Source: Pseudomonas sihuiensis (GTDB lineage: Bacteria; Pseudomonadota; Gammaproteobacteria; Pseudomonadales; Pseudomonadaceae). Taken from it: a stretch of DNA of 64,000 nucleotides. Shown here piece by piece: positions 52,725-63,749 of this stretch (positions are counted from its first letter, which is position 1; the number at the start of each line of letters is the position of its first letter). The stretch is taken from assembly GCF_900106015.1 (NCBI RefSeq), contig NZ_LT629797.1:186001-250000 (forward strand), given 5' to 3'. The translations under genes and the position numbers were made by a program. The notes beneath the pieces are model-generated. The model did no database searches and was not told where the DNA came from. It saw nothing but the letters and a program-made list of their open reading frames with translations.

Positions 52725-53672
52725 GTGCGTGCGCCCAATTTCCTTCTGATCAGCCTGCTGGCTGGCATGCCCTTGTGCCTGCCAGCGCACGCCATCAGCT
52801 TCCAGACGCGGCTGGAGAAGGTGGAGTGGACGGTCGAGGGCGATCAGTTCGAATGTCGCCTGAGCCAGACCATCAGCAATTTCGGCAGTGGTGAGTTCGT
52901 GCGTCGTGCCGGCGAGCAGGTCACCTTCCGCCTCAAGGCCCGTGAACGCTGGATGGGCGCGGGTTCGGCGACTTTGCTGGCGGCGGCGGCGCCCTGGCAG
53001 CCGGGGCGCGGCGATATCAATCTCGGTGTGGTCAGCGTCGGTAATGGCGAGGTGCCGTTCAACAGCTCGCAGGAGCAGGGGGCGCGGCTGCTCACCGGTC
53101 TGCTGGAAGGGCGTAGCCCGGTGGTGCGCCATCGCACCCTCAATGGCGGCGACAATCTGGAAGTACGTTTGCTGCCGGTCAAGTTTCACAAGGCCTATGA
53201 CGATTACCAGGCGTGCACCGCCAAGCTGCTACCGGTCAATTTCGATCAGATTCGCCAGGCGCAGATCGGTTTTCCCGGTGGCGGCATCGATCTCGATCCG
53301 ATGGCCAAGGCCAAGCTCGACATCATCCTCGACTTCGTCAAGGCTGACCCGAGCATCAACAGCTTCCAGATCGATGGTCACGCCGACAACAGCGGCAATC
53401 GTCTGACCAATCGCGACCTCTCACGCCGCCGTGCGCTGGCCGTGCAGGAATATCTGGTGGCCGGTGGCGTACCGGTCGAGCAGATCACCATGCGCTTTCA
53501 TGGCGAGCGTTACCCGCTGGTGCCAAATAACAACGAAGCCAATCGCGCCAAGAACCGCCGCGCGACCCTGCGCCTGGATCGCGTACCCGCGCCGGAAGTC
53601 CCGGTACAGAGCGAACCGCAGACCGCTCCACCGACCACCCCGGTCGATCCGGTCGGAAGCACCCCCTCCTGA
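52725..53672 (+). CDS. motY: Flagellar motor protein MotY (OmpA-like)
   Basis: 315 residues from a GTG at 52725, chosen because TGGAG is about six bases before it and it gives the signal peptide MRAPNFLLISLLAGMPLCLP. N-terminal MotY domain (FQTRLEKVEWTVEGDQFECRL, FGSGEFVRRAGE), then a C-terminal OmpA-like peptidoglycan-binding domain (INSFQIDGHADNSGN, NRDLSRRRALAVQEYL). It anchors and stabilises the polar flagellar motor stators. A proline-rich tail ends the protein. Same place as in P. aeruginosa, between pyrC and argG. Confidence 0.93.
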   Translation: MRAPNFLLISLLAGMPLCLPAHAISFQTRLEKVEWTVEGDQFECRLSQTISNFGSGEFVRRAGEQVTFRLKARERWMGAGSATLLAAAAPWQPGRGDINLGVVSVGNGEVPFNSSQEQGARLLTGLLEGRSPVVRHRTLNGGDNLEVRLLPVKFHKAYDDYQACTAKLLPVNFDQIRQAQIGFPGGGIDLDPMAKAKLDIILDFVKADPSINSFQIDGHADNSGNRLTNRDLSRRRALAVQEYLVAGGVPVEQITMRFHGERYPLVPNNNEANRAKNRRATLRLDRVPAPEVPVQSEPQTAPPTTPVDPVGSTPS

Positions 53673-53789
53673 GCAAAAAACGCTGACTCCCGCCGTCGCT
53701 TCGTCGTCACAAGCTGTCGCGCCCCTGTAAATTGGCCCGCAGGGCCAGTAGAATCACCGGTTTTACCGTACAACCCGTGGAGTGATGGC

Positions 53790-55007
53790 ATGGCGGACGT
53801 CAAAAAGGTAGTTCTGGCCTATTCCGGTGGCCTGGACACCTCGGTGATCCTCAAGTGGCTGCAAGATACCTATAACTGTGAAGTGGTGACCTTCACCGCT
53901 GACCTCGGTCAGGGCGAAGAGGTCGAGCCGGCCCGCGCCAAGGCTCAGGCGATGGGCGTCAAGGAAATCTACATCGACGACCTGCGCGAAGAATTCGTCC
54001 GCGATTTCGTCTATCCGATGTTCCGCGCCAACACCGTCTACGAAGGCGAGTATCTGCTGGGTACTTCCATCGCCCGCCCGCTGATCGCCAAGCGTCTGAT
54101 CGAAATCGCCAACGAGACTGGCGCCGACGCCATCTCCCACGGTGCTACCGGCAAGGGCAACGACCAGGTGCGTTTCGAGCTGGGCGCCTATGCGCTGAAG
54201 CCGGGGGTGAAAGTCATCGCCCCGTGGCGCGAGTGGGACCTGCTGTCGCGTGAGAAGCTGATGGACTACGCCGAGAAGCACGCCATCCCGATCGAGCGCC
54301 ACGGCAAGAAGAAGTCGCCGTACTCCATGGATGCCAACCTGCTGCACATCTCCTATGAAGGTGGCGTGCTGGAAGACACCTGGACCGAGCACGAAGAAGA
54401 CATGTGGAAATGGACTGTCTCCCCTGAGGCAGCGCCGGACGCACCGACTTATATCGAGCTGACCTACCGCGCCGGCGACATCGTCGCCATCGACGGCAAG
54501 GCCATGAGCCCGGCACAGGTACTGGCCGAGCTGAACCGCATCGGTGGCGAGAATGGCATTGGCCGTCTGGACATCGTCGAGAACCGTTTCGTCGGCATGA
54601 AGTCCCGTGGCTGCTACGAGACCCCCGGCGGCACCATCATGCTCAAGGCTCACCGCGCCATCGAGTCGATCACCCTCGACCGCGAAGTGGCGCACCTGAA
54701 AGACGAGCTGATGCCGAAGTACGCCAGCCTGATCTACAACGGTTTCTGGTGGAGCCCGGAGCGTCTGATGCTGCAACAGATGATCGACGCCTCCCAGGCC
54801 AACGTGAACGGCGTGGTACGCCTGAAGCTGTACAAAGGCAACGTCATCGTCACTGGCCGCAAGTCCGACGACTCGCTGTTCGATGCCAACATCGCGACCT
54901 TCGAGGAAGATGGCGGCGCCTACAACCAGCAGGACGCGGCTGGCTTCATCAAGCTCAACGCCCTGCGCATGCGCATCGCCGCCGGCAAGGGCCGCAAGCT
55001 GGTCTAA
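53790..55007 (+). CDS. argG: Argininosuccinate synthase
   Basis: 405 residues, full-length. ATP pyrophosphatase loop [18 protein letters not shown] (residues 7-24), aspartate/citrulline motifs [13 protein letters not shown] near 115-130, and [13 protein letters not shown]. It joins citrulline and aspartate with ATP in arginine synthesis. GTGGAG is found just before the ATG. A terminator-like hairpin follows before gloA. Confidence 0.97.
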   Translation: MADVKKVVLAYSGGLDTSVILKWLQDTYNCEVVTFTADLGQGEEVEPARAKAQAMGVKEIYIDDLREEFVRDFVYPMFRANTVYEGEYLLGTSIARPLIAKRLIEIANETGADAISHGATGKGNDQVRFELGAYALKPGVKVIAPWREWDLLSREKLMDYAEKHAIPIERHGKKKSPYSMDANLLHISYEGGVLEDTWTEHEEDMWKWTVSPEAAPDAPTYIELTYRAGDIVAIDGKAMSPAQVLAELNRIGGENGIGRLDIVENRFVGMKSRGCYETPGGTIMLKAHRAIESITLDREVAHLKDELMPKYASLIYNGFWWSPERLMLQQMIDASQANVNGVVRLKLYKGNVIVTGRKSDDSLFDANIATFEEDGGAYNQQDAAGFIKLNALRMRIAAGKGRKLV

Positions 55008-55030
55008 GCTGATTCACCTGCGCTACAAGG

Positions 55031-55060
55031 ACCCCGGCCAAGTGCCGGGGTTCTGCTTTC
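55031..55060 (+). terminator. Hairpin between argG and gloA
   Basis: ACCCCGGC, CAAGT loop, GCCGGGGT, then TCTGCTTT. The T-run is imperfect, so it may be a leaky terminator. Confidence 0.6.
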
Positions 55061-55077
55061 CAGAAGAGGAAAACCTG

Positions 55078-55470
55078 ATGAGACTGCTGCATACCATGCT
55101 ACGTGTCGGCGACCTGGACCAATCCATCGCCTTCTACACCGAAGTGCTGGGCATGACCTTGCTGCGCCGCAAGGATTACCCGGACGGACAGTTCACCCTG
55201 GCCTTCGTTGGCTATGGCGACGAGGCACACAACAGTGTGATCGAGCTGACCCACAACTGGGGTGTGGACAGCTACGAACTGGGCACCGGCTACGGTCATA
55301 TCGCCCTGGAAGTCGAGGATGTCTACAAGGCCTGCGAGGACATTCGCAGTCGGGGCGGCAAGATCACCCGCGAGCCGGGGCCGATGAAGCATGGCAGCAG
55401 CATCCTGGCCTTCGTCGAGGATCCGGACGGTTACAAGGTCGAGCTGCTGTCGCCCAAGCGAAGCGATTGA
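55078..55470 (+). CDS. gloA: Lactoylglutathione lyase (glyoxalase I)
   Basis: 130 residues from the ATG at 55078; GAGGA is upstream. Two VOC repeats: [21 protein letters not shown] with metal His5, VIELTHNWG with Glu, [12 protein letters not shown] with His, and [13 protein letters not shown] with the catalytic Glu. The short length fits the Ni2+-dependent bacterial class. It converts the methylglyoxal-glutathione adduct to lactoylglutathione. Confidence 0.94.
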   Translation: MRLLHTMLRVGDLDQSIAFYTEVLGMTLLRRKDYPDGQFTLAFVGYGDEAHNSVIELTHNWGVDSYELGTGYGHIALEVEDVYKACEDIRSRGGKITREPGPMKHGSSILAFVEDPDGYKVELLSPKRSD

Positions 55471-55538
55471 CAGTTGGAAATCTTTGTAAGTAAATGCTTA
55501 CAAGGATAGTGGCTATTCGCTGATCGGCGAGGTGCCCC

Positions 55539-56609
55539 ATGATGGCTGATCCCAAGGCCTTGCGCCTTATTCGCGTGGTTCAGGAGCTGTCGATGGCGAA
55601 GGACGTGGACCGTGTGGCGGAGATTGTTCGCAGCGCGGCCCGCGAGCTGACCGGGGCCGACGGCGCCACCTTCGTTCTGCGCGATGGGCAGCAATGTTTC
55701 TATCGCGATGAGGACGCCATCTCACCCTTGTGGAAGGGCCAGCGTTTCCCCCTCAGTGCGTGTATCAGCGGTTGGGCCATGCTCAACCGCCGCGCCGCCG
55801 TGATCCCCGATATCTATGTCGACTCACGCATTCCCCATGAGGTGTATCGGCCTACCTTCGTCAAGAGTCTGGTCATGGTGCCCATCCGCACCCTGGAGCC
55901 GATCGGCGCCATTGGCACCTATTGGGCGGAGTCTTATCAGGCCTCCGACGAGCAGATTCAGCTGCTGCAGGCCTTGGCCGACTCCACCTCGGTGGCCCTG
56001 GAGAATGTCCAGGTCTATGCCGAGCTGGAGCAGCGTGTAGAAGAGCGCACGGCGCAACTGGCCGAGGCCAATCGGCGCTTGCAGGACGAGGTGCGTGAAC
56101 GCCAGCTGGCCGAGCAGGCGGTGCGCCAGCTGTCGCTGACCGATGAGTTGACCGGGCTGTACAACCGTCGCGGTTTTCGCCTGCTGGCCGAACGCGAACT
56201 GCGTGCGGCGCAGCGGCGCAAGGGCCGTTGCCTGTTGCTGTACGCCGATCTCGATGATCTCAAACCGGTCAATGATCGCTTCGGCCATGGTGCCGGGGAT
56301 CGTTTGCTCAGGGCGGCGGCCGAAGTGCTCAAGACCCAGTTCCGTACCACCGACGTGATCGCTCGCCTGGGCGGCGATGAGTTCGTCGTGCTGGCCAGCG
56401 ACTACAGCGATAGCGAAGAGGTGCTGCGGCGTCTTGAGCAGGCATTGCGTGGCAGAGAGGGCGGAGCCGGTCAGAGACTATCAATGAGCATGGGGATCAG
56501 CGAATCGTCGCTGAATCCCGACGAGGGACTCGATAGTCTGTTGGGGCAAGCCGATGCGGCGATGTACGCCAACAAGTGCGCGCGGCGCGCCTTGCGCGCG
56601 GTGAGCTGA
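55539..56609 (+). CDS. GAF-GGDEF diguanylate cyclase
   Basis: 356 residues; a second ATG three bases later has better spacing from GAGGTG. GAF domain about 10-160 (VAEIVRSAARELTGADGATF, CISGWAMLNRRAAVIPDIY), a coiled coil about 165-200, then the GGDEF domain with LGGDEFVVLAS and the inhibitory site RTTD five residues before it. It is soluble and makes cyclic di-GMP under control of a small ligand or light-like signal at the GAF domain. No phytochrome Cys is obvious. The partner effector is unknown. Confidence 0.9.
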   Translation: MMADPKALRLIRVVQELSMAKDVDRVAEIVRSAARELTGADGATFVLRDGQQCFYRDEDAISPLWKGQRFPLSACISGWAMLNRRAAVIPDIYVDSRIPHEVYRPTFVKSLVMVPIRTLEPIGAIGTYWAESYQASDEQIQLLQALADSTSVALENVQVYAELEQRVEERTAQLAEANRRLQDEVRERQLAEQAVRQLSLTDELTGLYNRRGFRLLAERELRAAQRRKGRCLLLYADLDDLKPVNDRFGHGAGDRLLRAAAEVLKTQFRTTDVIARLGGDEFVVLASDYSDSEEVLRRLEQALRGREGGAGQRLSMSMGISESSLNPDEGLDSLLGQADAAMYANKCARRALRAVS

Positions 56610-56611
56610 AA

Positions 56612-56642
56612 CGAAAAAGCCCCGCGGTTGGCGGGGCTTCTT
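56612..56642. terminator. Bidirectional terminator
   Basis: AAAAAGCCCCGCGGTTGGCGGGGCTTCTT between the cyclase and the convergent PA3496-like gene. Confidence 0.85.
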
Positions 56643-56653
56643 GCGCGGCGCGA

Positions 56654-56833
56654 TCAGATATCGAAGTCGTATTCGGCCAGCTGTTTGTGCAGGCGACGTT
56701 CTTCGAGGAAGTTGTCGATGATGCGGCGCTTGGTCAGGTTGGTCTTGGCGACTTCTACCGCAGGCTCGGCATCGTCCGATTCTTCCGCGACAAAGTCTTC
56801 GTCCAGCTCGAGATCTTCTTTGTCAGTGCTCAT
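56654..56833 (-). CDS. PA3496-family small protein
   Basis: 59 residues from the ATG at 56833. The sequence starts MSTDKEDLELDEDFVAEESD and ends RRLHKQLAEYDFDI: an acidic N-terminal half followed by a basic KRRIIDNFLEERR helix. This is the small family named after PA3496 of P. aeruginosa, called a putative envelope integrity protein, and it has the same position upstream of nth as in that genome. No signal peptide is visible. The function is not established to my knowledge. Confidence 0.82.
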   Translation of the reverse strand: MSTDKEDLELDEDFVAEESDDAEPAVEVAKTNLTKRRIIDNFLEERRLHKQLAEYDFDI

Positions 56834-56944
56834 CTATTCCACTCCAGGCCAGTTACTGGGGCCGTTTGCGCACCTTATAGCGGCAAAAATAGAGCGGGTA
56901 AAAAAGATTTTTTCAATCAGGAGATCGCCAGATTCTATGGTCGA

Positions 56945-57583
56945 TCAATCGTCGGATGTCTTGGCCTTGTACTCGCACAGATCTTCGATGCGGCAGGCGC
57001 CACAACGCGGTTTGCGCGCGGTGCAAACATAGCGCCCGTGCAGGATCAGCCAGTGATGGGCGTCGAGCAGATAATCCTTGGGCACGAACTTGAGCAGCTT
57101 CTTCTCCACCTCGACCACGTTCTTGCCGGGGGCAATGCCGGTGCGGTTGCTGACGCGGAAGATGTGCGTGTCCACGGCCATGGCCAGTTGGCGAAACGCG
57201 GTATTGAGCACCACGTTGGCCGTCTTGCGGCCGACACCGGGCAGGGCTTCGAGGTCCTCGCGGTTGTCCGGCACCTGACTGCCGTGCTTCTCTATGAGGA
57301 TGCGGCAGGCCTCGATGACGTTCTTCGCCTTGCTGTTGTACAGGCCGATGGTCTTGATGTATTCGGACAAACCCTCGACGCCGAGGGCGTAGATGGCCTC
57401 CGGCGTATTGGCCACCGGGAACAGCTTGGCCGTGGCCTTGTTGACGCTGACGTCGGTGGCCTGGGCCGAGAGCGTCACGGCCACCAGCAGCTCGAAGGGG
57501 GTGCTGTAGGCCAGCTCGGTCTTCGGCTCGGGGTTGTCTTCGTGCAGGCGGCGGAAGATTTCCTGGCGCTTGGCAGCATTCAT
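56945..57583 (-). CDS. nth: Endonuclease III
   Basis: 212 residues. Helix-hairpin-helix [12 protein letters not shown] with catalytic Lys120, then Asp138 in [12 protein letters not shown]. The [4Fe-4S] cluster Cys187, Cys194, Cys197 and Cys203 lie in [17 protein letters not shown]. It cuts DNA at oxidised pyrimidines. The start overlaps the rnfE stop, so nth is the last gene of the rnf operon. Confidence 0.96.
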   Translation of the reverse strand: MNAAKRQEIFRRLHEDNPEPKTELAYSTPFELLVAVTLSAQATDVSVNKATAKLFPVANTPEAIYALGVEGLSEYIKTIGLYNSKAKNVIEACRILIEKHGSQVPDNREDLEALPGVGRKTANVVLNTAFRQLAMAVDTHIFRVSNRTGIAPGKNVVEVEKKLLKFVPKDYLLDAHHWLILHGRYVCTARKPRCGACRIEDLCEYKAKTSDD

Positions 57584-58287
57584 TCGATGACTCCGGTAAC
57601 GCGAACGCGGCGGCTTTGGGCGGGTAGCTCGGGCGCGGCGGCCTTGGCCCGCTCGGCTGCAATCTGATCGATGCGGTTCTTACCGGCGATCAGCAGGCCC
57701 AGCACGATGAAGGCGCCCGGCGGCAGAATGGCCAGCAGAAAGCCCTTGTAGTCCTGCACCAGGGTGAGCTTCCACTCGGCGGCAATCGGGCCGAACAGCA
57801 GGTGCATGTTGGCCAGCAGCGCGCCGGTGCCGAGCAGCTCGCGGATGGCGCCGATCAGCACCAGCACCACGCCGAAGCCCAGGCCCATCATCAGGCCGTC
57901 ATAGGCGGCGCGGGCCGGATCATGCTTGGCGGCGAAGCCGTCGGCGCGGCCGAGAATCACGCAGTTGGTGGTGATCAACGGGATGAAGATGCCGAGAATC
58001 TGGTACAGCTCATAGGTGTAGGCCTGCATCAGCAGTTCGATGCAGGTGGTCAGCGCGGCAATGATCATGACGAAGGCAGGTAGACGCACGGCTGTATTGA
58101 CCACGCCGCGGACCAGCGACACGGCGGTATTGGAGCACACCAGCACCACCGCACTGGCCAGGGCCAGGCCGAGGGCGTTGACCGTGGAGTTGCTCACCCC
58201 CAGCAGCGGGCACAGGCCGAGCAGCTGCACCAGCGCCGGGTTGTTCTTCCACAGGCCGTTGAAGCTGATTTCGCGGTAACTGGTCAT
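57580..58287 (-). CDS. rnfE: Electron transport complex subunit RnfE/RsxE
   Basis: 235 residues with six or so membrane helices. [52 protein letters not shown], and the PTGAF-like segment [16 protein letters not shown]. It is homologous to RnfA and NqrD. Its C-terminal 20 residues are longer and basic. It overlaps nth downstream and rnfG upstream by four bases. Confidence 0.95.
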   Translation of the reverse strand: MTSYREISFNGLWKNNPALVQLLGLCPLLGVSNSTVNALGLALASAVVLVCSNTAVSLVRGVVNTAVRLPAFVMIIAALTTCIELLMQAYTYELYQILGIFIPLITTNCVILGRADGFAAKHDPARAAYDGLMMGLGFGVVLVLIGAIRELLGTGALLANMHLLFGPIAAEWKLTLVQDYKGFLLAILPPGAFIVLGLLIAGKNRIDQIAAERAKAAAPELPAQSRRVRVTGVIE

Positions 58288-58925
58288 TGCTCGTCCTCCG
58301 CCAGGCCCAGCAATTGGGCGCGGTGCTTGTCGAAGTAGCGCAGGGCGCCGTGCACGGCCTTGACCACGGCGCGCGGGGTGATGGTGGCGCCGGCGAACTG
58401 GTCGAACTCGCCGCGATCCTTCTTCACTGCCCAGCCGTCTTCGCCGGGGTTGCTCAGGGACTTGCCCTCGAAGCTGCGCACCCAGTCGCTCTTGGCCAGC
58501 TCGATCTTGTCACCCAGCCCCGGGGTTTCTCGGTGGCTGAGCACACGCACGCCAGCCAGGCGACCATCAGCGAAGATGCCCACCAGCAGGTGGATGGCGC
58601 CGCTGTAGCCATCCGGTGCGGTCACCGGCAGGATCAGCGCGCTGGGTTGGTCGCCCTTCAAGGCCAGGTAGGCCGACTGCGGGCTGCGTTGGCCCAGCTC
58701 GGGGGCGTTGAGCTCGATGCGGTTGTCCAGCAGGTGGTTGTCATAGCTGCCGGCCGGCAGGATCTCGGCCAGGGCGCGCACCTGCGCTTCGCGCTCGGCG
58801 GCGGCGATACGCGTGGCGGTGCCCTGTTGCAGCAGGGCGACGCTGCCGACGGTGCCAATGGCGAACAGCCCGAGCACCAGGGCATTCTTCAGCATGGAGC
58901 GGCTGATTTCCGGCAGCATGCTCAT
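58284..58925 (-). CDS. rnfG: Electron transport complex subunit RnfG/RsxG
   Basis: 213 residues. One N-terminal helix ([20 protein letters not shown]), then a periplasmic FMN domain with [12 protein letters not shown] and the FMN-binding Thr in [14 protein letters not shown], where FMN is linked by phosphoester. It is coupled to rnfD and rnfE by short overlaps. Subunit of the Na+/H+-linked ferredoxin:NAD oxidoreductase or SoxR-reducing complex. Confidence 0.95.
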   Translation of the reverse strand: MSMLPEISRSMLKNALVLGLFAIGTVGSVALLQQGTATRIAAAEREAQVRALAEILPAGSYDNHLLDNRIELNAPELGQRSPQSAYLALKGDQPSALILPVTAPDGYSGAIHLLVGIFADGRLAGVRVLSHRETPGLGDKIELAKSDWVRSFEGKSLSNPGEDGWAVKKDRGEFDQFAGATITPRAVVKAVHGALRYFDKHRAQLLGLAEDEQ

Positions 58926-59953
58926 TCTCCCAGCTTGAAGCCGCTGTTGGGCTTGCGATGGCCATAGCTACGCGGCCGGGTGTAATAGTCGATGGTCGGC
59001 GCTGCCAGGTTCATCAGCAGCACGGCGAAGGCTACCGCGTCCGGGTAGCCGCCCCAGGCGCGGATCACGTAGACCAGTACGCCGACGCCGATGCCGAACA
59101 CCAGGCGCCCGCGATTGCTGGTCGCGCCGGAAACTGGGTCGGTGACGATGAAGAAGGCGCCGAGCATGGTCGCCCCGGTAAGCAGGTGAAACAGCGGCGA
59201 GCCGTTGGAATCCGAGCCGCTGCCGTTCCAGAACAGCAGGCTCATGACGAACAGCGCGGCGAGCATGCCCACTGGCGCATGCCAGGTGATCAGGCGCTTG
59301 TGCAGCAGATACAGGCCACCAGCGAGAAACGCCAGGTTGACCGCCTCGCTGCCGGCACCGCCGAAGTGGCCGAAGGCCACATTGCTAGCGCGTAGCTCGT
59401 CGATGGTCAGGCTCTTGTTGACCTTCAATGCGTCCAGCGCGGTGGCCTGGGCCCAGCCGTCGGGCAGGTTGGCAATGCCGAGGATGTGCTTGAGACCGTC
59501 CAGCGCGGCGACGCCGTGTGGCGCAGGCCAACTGGTCATTTCCACCGGGAAGGAGATCAGCACCACCACGTAGCCGACCATGGCCGGGTTGAAGGGGTTC
59601 TGCCCGAGGCCGCCATATAGCTGCTTGCCGAAGCCGATGGCGAAGCCGCAGGCGATCAGGGTCAGCCACCAGGGCGAGTAGGGCGGCAGGGCCAGGGCCA
59701 GTAGCACGGCGGTGACCAGGGCGCTGTAGTCCTTGAGGAAGAAGGCCAGCGGGCGTTGGCGTGCGGCCAGCAAGGCGGCCTCGAAGCCCAGCGCGCAGAG
59801 GCTGGCCCAGACCAGGTTGAACAGGGTGCCGGCGCCGAACAGCCAGGTCAGGGCGAGGATGCCCGGCACAGTGGCCAGCAGCACCTGCAGCATGACCTGC
59901 TGGGTGCGGTTGCTGCCCTTGGCGTGGGGCGATGTGATGCGGGGCAGGGTCAT
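58922..59953 (-). CDS. rnfD: Electron transport complex subunit RnfD/RsxD
   Basis: 343 residues with eight or more membrane helices. FMN-attachment motif [16 protein letters not shown] about residues 270-285, and [15 protein letters not shown] around 113-127. It is homologous to NqrB. It follows rnfC after about 80 bases with half of a REP-like palindrome (CCCGGATTGCATCCGGG near 60010). Confidence 0.95.
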   Translation of the reverse strand: MTLPRITSPHAKGSNRTQQVMLQVLLATVPGILALTWLFGAGTLFNLVWASLCALGFEAALLAARQRPLAFFLKDYSALVTAVLLALALPPYSPWWLTLIACGFAIGFGKQLYGGLGQNPFNPAMVGYVVVLISFPVEMTSWPAPHGVAALDGLKHILGIANLPDGWAQATALDALKVNKSLTIDELRASNVAFGHFGGAGSEAVNLAFLAGGLYLLHKRLITWHAPVGMLAALFVMSLLFWNGSGSDSNGSPLFHLLTGATMLGAFFIVTDPVSGATSNRGRLVFGIGVGVLVYVIRAWGGYPDAVAFAVLLMNLAAPTIDYYTRPRSYGHRKPNSGFKLGE

Positions 59954-60032
59954 CGGCGCTCCGGTGGTTCTGTTACTGCGTTCGTACTGATCGCAGTGGT
60001 GTTCATTCCCCGGATTGCATCCGGGATGATCG

Positions 60033-62477
60033 TTACGGCTGATAGTCGGCCAGCTTGCGTTCGGCTTCGCTCAGACGAGTGCGTGCCTGCTCCAGTGCAT
60101 CGGCGGCGGCGTTGTCGTCCCGTTCCAGCTTGCGCAGGTCGGCGCGAGCAAAGGCCACTTCGGTTTTCAAGGCTTTCAGCTCGGCATCCACACCAGGCCG
60201 TTCGGTGCGTACCAGTTCCGGGGCAGGCTTGCCCGAGGCCGCCTCGGCGGCGTGCAGGGCCTTTTCGGCAGCGGCCAGGGCATCACGCAGCGGCTGCAGA
60301 GTGGCTTCGTCAGCGCCGGCCTTCTCGGCCTTCTTCAGCTCGGCGCGTTTCATCGCCAGCTCGACCTTGGCCTTTTTCAGGACGTCGTCACCGGCCGGCT
60401 TGGCAGCGGGGGCGGGCGCCTGCTTTTCCAGGTCTGCCAGGGCCTTATCGGCTGCTTCCAGTTGCTGGCGAATGCGAGCGATTTCGGCCTGCTGGTCGTC
60501 GTCCGGGGGCTCGATCTTTTCCAGCTTGCGCAGCTGTGCCTTGAGCATGGCAGCGTCGATCTTGGCTTTCTTCAGCGCTTCGTCGCCGGCCGGTTTGGCG
60601 GCGGGTGCGGGCGCTTGGCTTTCCAGGCTGGCCAGGGTCTTTTCGGCTGCTTCCAGTTGCTGACGCAGGCGGGCGAGTTCGGCCTGCTGATCGTCGTCCG
60701 GGTTCTCGATCTTTTCCAGCTTGCGCAGCTGGGCCTTGAGCATGGCGGCTTCGATCTTGGCTTTCTTCAGCGCTTCGTCACCGGCCGGCTTGGGCGTCGG
60801 GGCAGGTGCAGCCGCCTGCGCGTCGGCCAGGGCCTTCTGTGCGGCTTCGGCAGCAGCACGCAGCTCGCTGACCTGAGTCTGCAGTTCGGGCGTGTCGTGG
60901 GCGGCCAGCTGTTTTTCCGCCTTCTTCAGCGCGACCTGGGCCATGCTGGCTTCGATCTTGAGTTTCTTAAGCGCCTCATCGGCCGGCGCCGCTGCCGCAG
61001 CAGGGGGCGCTTCGGCCTGCGCCGCCTTGGCGCGGGCGGCCTTCTCTGCGCGGGCCTTGCGCTCGGCCTCCTTCTGCTCCTCGGCGCGGCGCAGGCGTTC
61101 CTGGCGCTGTTCGAAGCGCTGCTTGGAGTGTTCGGCCTTGAGCTGCTTCTGTTCCAGATCGCGGATTTCCGCCTTGGCCGCGCGGTAGTACTGCACCAGC
61201 GGAATACTCGATGGGCAGACGTAGGCGCAGGCGCCGCATTCGATGCAGTCGAACAGGTTGTGCGCCTTGAGCTGTTCGTGCTCCTGGCCCAAGGCGAAGA
61301 AGTGCAGTTGTTGCGGCAGCAGGCTGGCCGGGCAGGCCTCGGCGCATTCGCCGCAGCGGATGCAGGGCATAGCCGGCGGTGGTGGCGGCAGTTCGACGGC
61401 GGTGCTGGCCAGCAGGCAGTTGCTGGTCTTGATCAGCGGCACCTCGAGGCTGGGCAGGGTAAAGCCCATCATCGGTCCGCCCATGATCAGGCGATTGAGT
61501 TTGCTGGTGTCCAGCCCGGCGAACTGCAGCAGCTCGCCCACTGGCGTGCCGAACAGCGACTCGACGTTGCCCGGGCGCGCCAGGGCCTCGCCGGTGAGGG
61601 TGGTGATGCGCGAGATCAGCGGCTTGCCGTGCACTACGGCCTCGTGCACGGCCACGCAGGTGCCGACGTTCTGGCAGAGGATGCCGATATCGGCCGGCAG
61701 GCCGCCCGATGGCACCTCGACACCGGTGAGGATCTGGATCAGCTGCTTCTCGCCGCCGGAGGGGTACTTGGTGGGGAACACCCGCACCTGGTAGCTGCGC
61801 TCGCTGCAGGCGCCGCGCACCGCGGCGATGGCCTCGGGCTTGTTGTCCTCGATGCCGATCAGCACCTGCTCGGGCTGGATCAGCTGCACCAGGATATCGA
61901 TGCCGGAAACCAGCTCAGCTGCGCGTTCGCGCATCAGCAGGTCGTCGGCGGTGATATAGGGCTCGCACTCGGTGCCGTTGATGATCAGCGTGTGGATCTT
62001 CTGCGTCGGCCGCGCGGTGAGCTTCACCGCGGTGGGGAAGCCCGCGCCGCCCAGGCCACTGATGCCGGCGTCGCGGATCAGCGCCAGCAGTTCGGCGGAG
62101 TCCATATGCCGGTAGTCGGGATGCGGGGTCAGGTCGATCCACTCGTCCAGGCCGTCGCTGTCGATGACGATGGCCGGCGCCAGCATGCCGGAGACATGCG
62201 GGTAGGGCTGCGGGCCGATAAAGCTGACCGTGCCGGAGGTCGGCGCATGCAGCGGCGCGCTGACGAAACCGGTGGCCTCGGCGATCTTCTGTCCCTTGCG
62301 CACCCGCTGGCCGACCACCACGCAAGGCTCGGCGACGGCGCCGATATGCTGGCCCAGCGGCAAGGTCAGGCGGGCCGGCAGCGGCGCCTGCTGGATCGGG
62401 GTGCGGTTTGACAGCTCCTTGCGCTCGGCCGGATGGATGCCGCCGGGGATATCCCAGATACGCTCTTGTGCGCTCAT
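60033..62477 (-). CDS. rnfC: Electron transport complex subunit RnfC/RsxC with extended repeat tail
   Basis: 814 residues from the ATG at 62477, overlapping rnfB. The NADH/FMN-binding part is about 1-360 ([26 protein letters not shown]). Two [4Fe-4S] ferredoxin sites follow: [12 protein letters not shown] and [12 protein letters not shown]. From about residue 430 a long charged coiled tail with tandem repeats runs to the end. The tail is longer than that of E. coli RsxC. The repeats look like [20 protein letters not shown], with a 65-residue period. Confidence 0.95.
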   Translation of the reverse strand: MSAQERIWDIPGGIHPAERKELSNRTPIQQAPLPARLTLPLGQHIGAVAEPCVVVGQRVRKGQKIAEATGFVSAPLHAPTSGTVSFIGPQPYPHVSGMLAPAIVIDSDGLDEWIDLTPHPDYRHMDSAELLALIRDAGISGLGGAGFPTAVKLTARPTQKIHTLIINGTECEPYITADDLLMRERAAELVSGIDILVQLIQPEQVLIGIEDNKPEAIAAVRGACSERSYQVRVFPTKYPSGGEKQLIQILTGVEVPSGGLPADIGILCQNVGTCVAVHEAVVHGKPLISRITTLTGEALARPGNVESLFGTPVGELLQFAGLDTSKLNRLIMGGPMMGFTLPSLEVPLIKTSNCLLASTAVELPPPPPAMPCIRCGECAEACPASLLPQQLHFFALGQEHEQLKAHNLFDCIECGACAYVCPSSIPLVQYYRAAKAEIRDLEQKQLKAEHSKQRFEQRQERLRRAEEQKEAERKARAEKAARAKAAQAEAPPAAAAAPADEALKKLKIEASMAQVALKKAEKQLAAHDTPELQTQVSELRAAAEAAQKALADAQAAAPAPTPKPAGDEALKKAKIEAAMLKAQLRKLEKIENPDDDQQAELARLRQQLEAAEKTLASLESQAPAPAAKPAGDEALKKAKIDAAMLKAQLRKLEKIEPPDDDQQAEIARIRQQLEAADKALADLEKQAPAPAAKPAGDDVLKKAKVELAMKRAELKKAEKAGADEATLQPLRDALAAAEKALHAAEAASGKPAPELVRTERPGVDAELKALKTEVAFARADLRKLERDDNAAADALEQARTRLSEAERKLADYQP
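60370..60990. repeat. 195-base tandem repeats in rnfC
   Basis: The unit with CGCTTCGTC occurs at 60576 and 60771, 195 bases apart, with partial diverged copies on both sides. It encodes a charged helical tail. Confidence 0.8.
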
Positions 62478-63049
62478 GCCGCCTGCTCCCGGTCGCTGGC
62501 GATCAACTGGCCGGGGGCCAGCGGCTTGTCCCACTTCCAGCTCTGTACGGTGCTACCGACTTCGATCATGTCGATGCAGTCCACCGGGCAGGGCTCGACG
62601 CACAGGTCGCAGCCTGTGCACTCGCTGACGATCACCGTGTGCATCTGCCGCGCCGCACCGACGATGGCGTCCACCGGGCAGGCCTGGATGCACTTGGTGC
62701 AGCCGATACATTCCGCCTCACGGATGTAGGCGACCATCTGCGGCTTCTCGCCTTCCACCGCATCCAGCGGCTCGGGCTCGACGTCCAGCAGGTCGGCCAA
62801 GGCCTGGATGGTCGCCTCGCCCCCGGGCGGGCACTTGTTGATCTTGTCGCCGCCGGCGATCGCCTCGGCGTAGGGCTTGCAGCCCGGGTAGCCGCACTGA
62901 CCGCACTGGGTCTGTGGCAGCAGGGCGTTGATCTGTTCGGCGATGGGGTCGCCCTCGACCTTGAAGCGCACCGCGGCGAAACCGAGGATGGCGCCGGCGA
63001 TCAGGCACAGGCCGAGCAGGGCGAGGACGGCGACGAGAACCAGGCTCAT
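62474..63049 (-). CDS. rnfB: Electron transport complex subunit RnfB/RsxB
   Basis: 191 residues from the ATG at 63049. One N-terminal membrane helix, the cluster-binding [16 protein letters not shown] with a later CPPGG, then two ferredoxin-type [4Fe-4S] motifs, [16 protein letters not shown] and [16 protein letters not shown]. It passes electrons between ferredoxin and the membrane subunits. It overlaps rnfA by four bases. Confidence 0.95.
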   Translation of the reverse strand: MSLVLVAVLALLGLCLIAGAILGFAAVRFKVEGDPIAEQINALLPQTQCGQCGYPGCKPYAEAIAGGDKINKCPPGGEATIQALADLLDVEPEPLDAVEGEKPQMVAYIREAECIGCTKCIQACPVDAIVGAARQMHTVIVSECTGCDLCVEPCPVDCIDMIEVGSTVQSWKWDKPLAPGQLIASDREQAA

Positions 63050-63630
63050 AGTTTGATCAGCCCGGCAAAGCCCATGAAGGCCAGCGACATCAGGCCGGCG
63101 GTGATCATGCCGATGGCCGCGCCCTGAAAGGACTTGGGCACGTCGGCGATGGCGATGCGTTCGCGCATGGCGGCGAACAGTACCAGCACCAGGGAGAAGC
63201 CCAGACCTGCGGCGAAGCCGTTGGCGGTGGCAGTGATGAAGGTGAACTCGGCCTTGTTGGCGTTGAGCAGGGCGACGCCGAGGACGATGCAGTTGGTGGT
63301 GATCAGCGGCAGGAAAATACCCAGCACGCGATACAGCAGTGGGCTGGTCTTGTTCACCACCATCTCGGTGAACTGCACGGTCACCGCGATCACCAGAATG
63401 AAACTGATGGTGCGCAGGAATTCCAGATCCAGCGGTTTGAGCACGTACTGCTGCACCAGGTAGCTGCACATGGCGGCCAGAGTCAGCACGAAGGTGGTGG
63501 CCAGGGACAGGCCGATGGCCGTCTCGATCTTCTTCGACACGCCCATGAACGGGCACAGGCCGAGAAACTGCACCAGCACGAAATTGTTGACCAGGATGGC
63601 GCTGACCATGATCAGGACGAGTTCGGTCAT
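63046..63630 (-). CDS. rnfA: Electron transport complex subunit RnfA/RsxA
   Basis: 194 residues with six membrane helices. [20 protein letters not shown] near residues 15-34 and [20 protein letters not shown] around 105-124 hold the cysteines shared with RnfE and NqrE that carry an iron centre. First gene of the operon rnfABCDGE-nth. The promoter should be in the 120 bases up to metG's terminator. Confidence 0.96.
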   Translation of the reverse strand: MTELVLIMVSAILVNNFVLVQFLGLCPFMGVSKKIETAIGLSLATTFVLTLAAMCSYLVQQYVLKPLDLEFLRTISFILVIAVTVQFTEMVVNKTSPLLYRVLGIFLPLITTNCIVLGVALLNANKAEFTFITATANGFAAGLGFSLVLVLFAAMRERIAIADVPKSFQGAAIGMITAGLMSLAFMGFAGLIKL

Positions 63631-63694
63631 CGGGTTGCCGTCGAGTGCGCAAAGGCCATAGGAAAAGGGCGCCTATTATCGGGAAGCGCGTAGA

Positions 63695-63724
63695 TGCAAA
63701 CAAGCCGGCATTGGCCGGCTTGTT
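63695..63724 (-). terminator. Rho-independent terminator of metG
   Basis: AACAAGCCGGC, CAAT loop, GCCGGCTTG then TTTGC on the minus strand, about 26 bases after the metG stop. Confidence 0.8.
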
Positions 63725-63749
63725 CGACGCCTATAAGCCTAGCTGGTGC

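Noticed and set aside
55031..55060. Riboswitch or attenuator before gloA
   Set aside because: Only a single GC-rich hairpin with a poor T-run; nothing matches a known aptamer.
60370..60990. Regular repeats that could suggest a CRISPR array
   Set aside because: The units are 195 bases, coding and in frame within rnfC, without short repeats and unique spacers.
60252..62411. A 719-codon open frame opposite rnfC
   Set aside because: A mirror of the rnfC coding repeats; low-complexity translation and no ribosome site.
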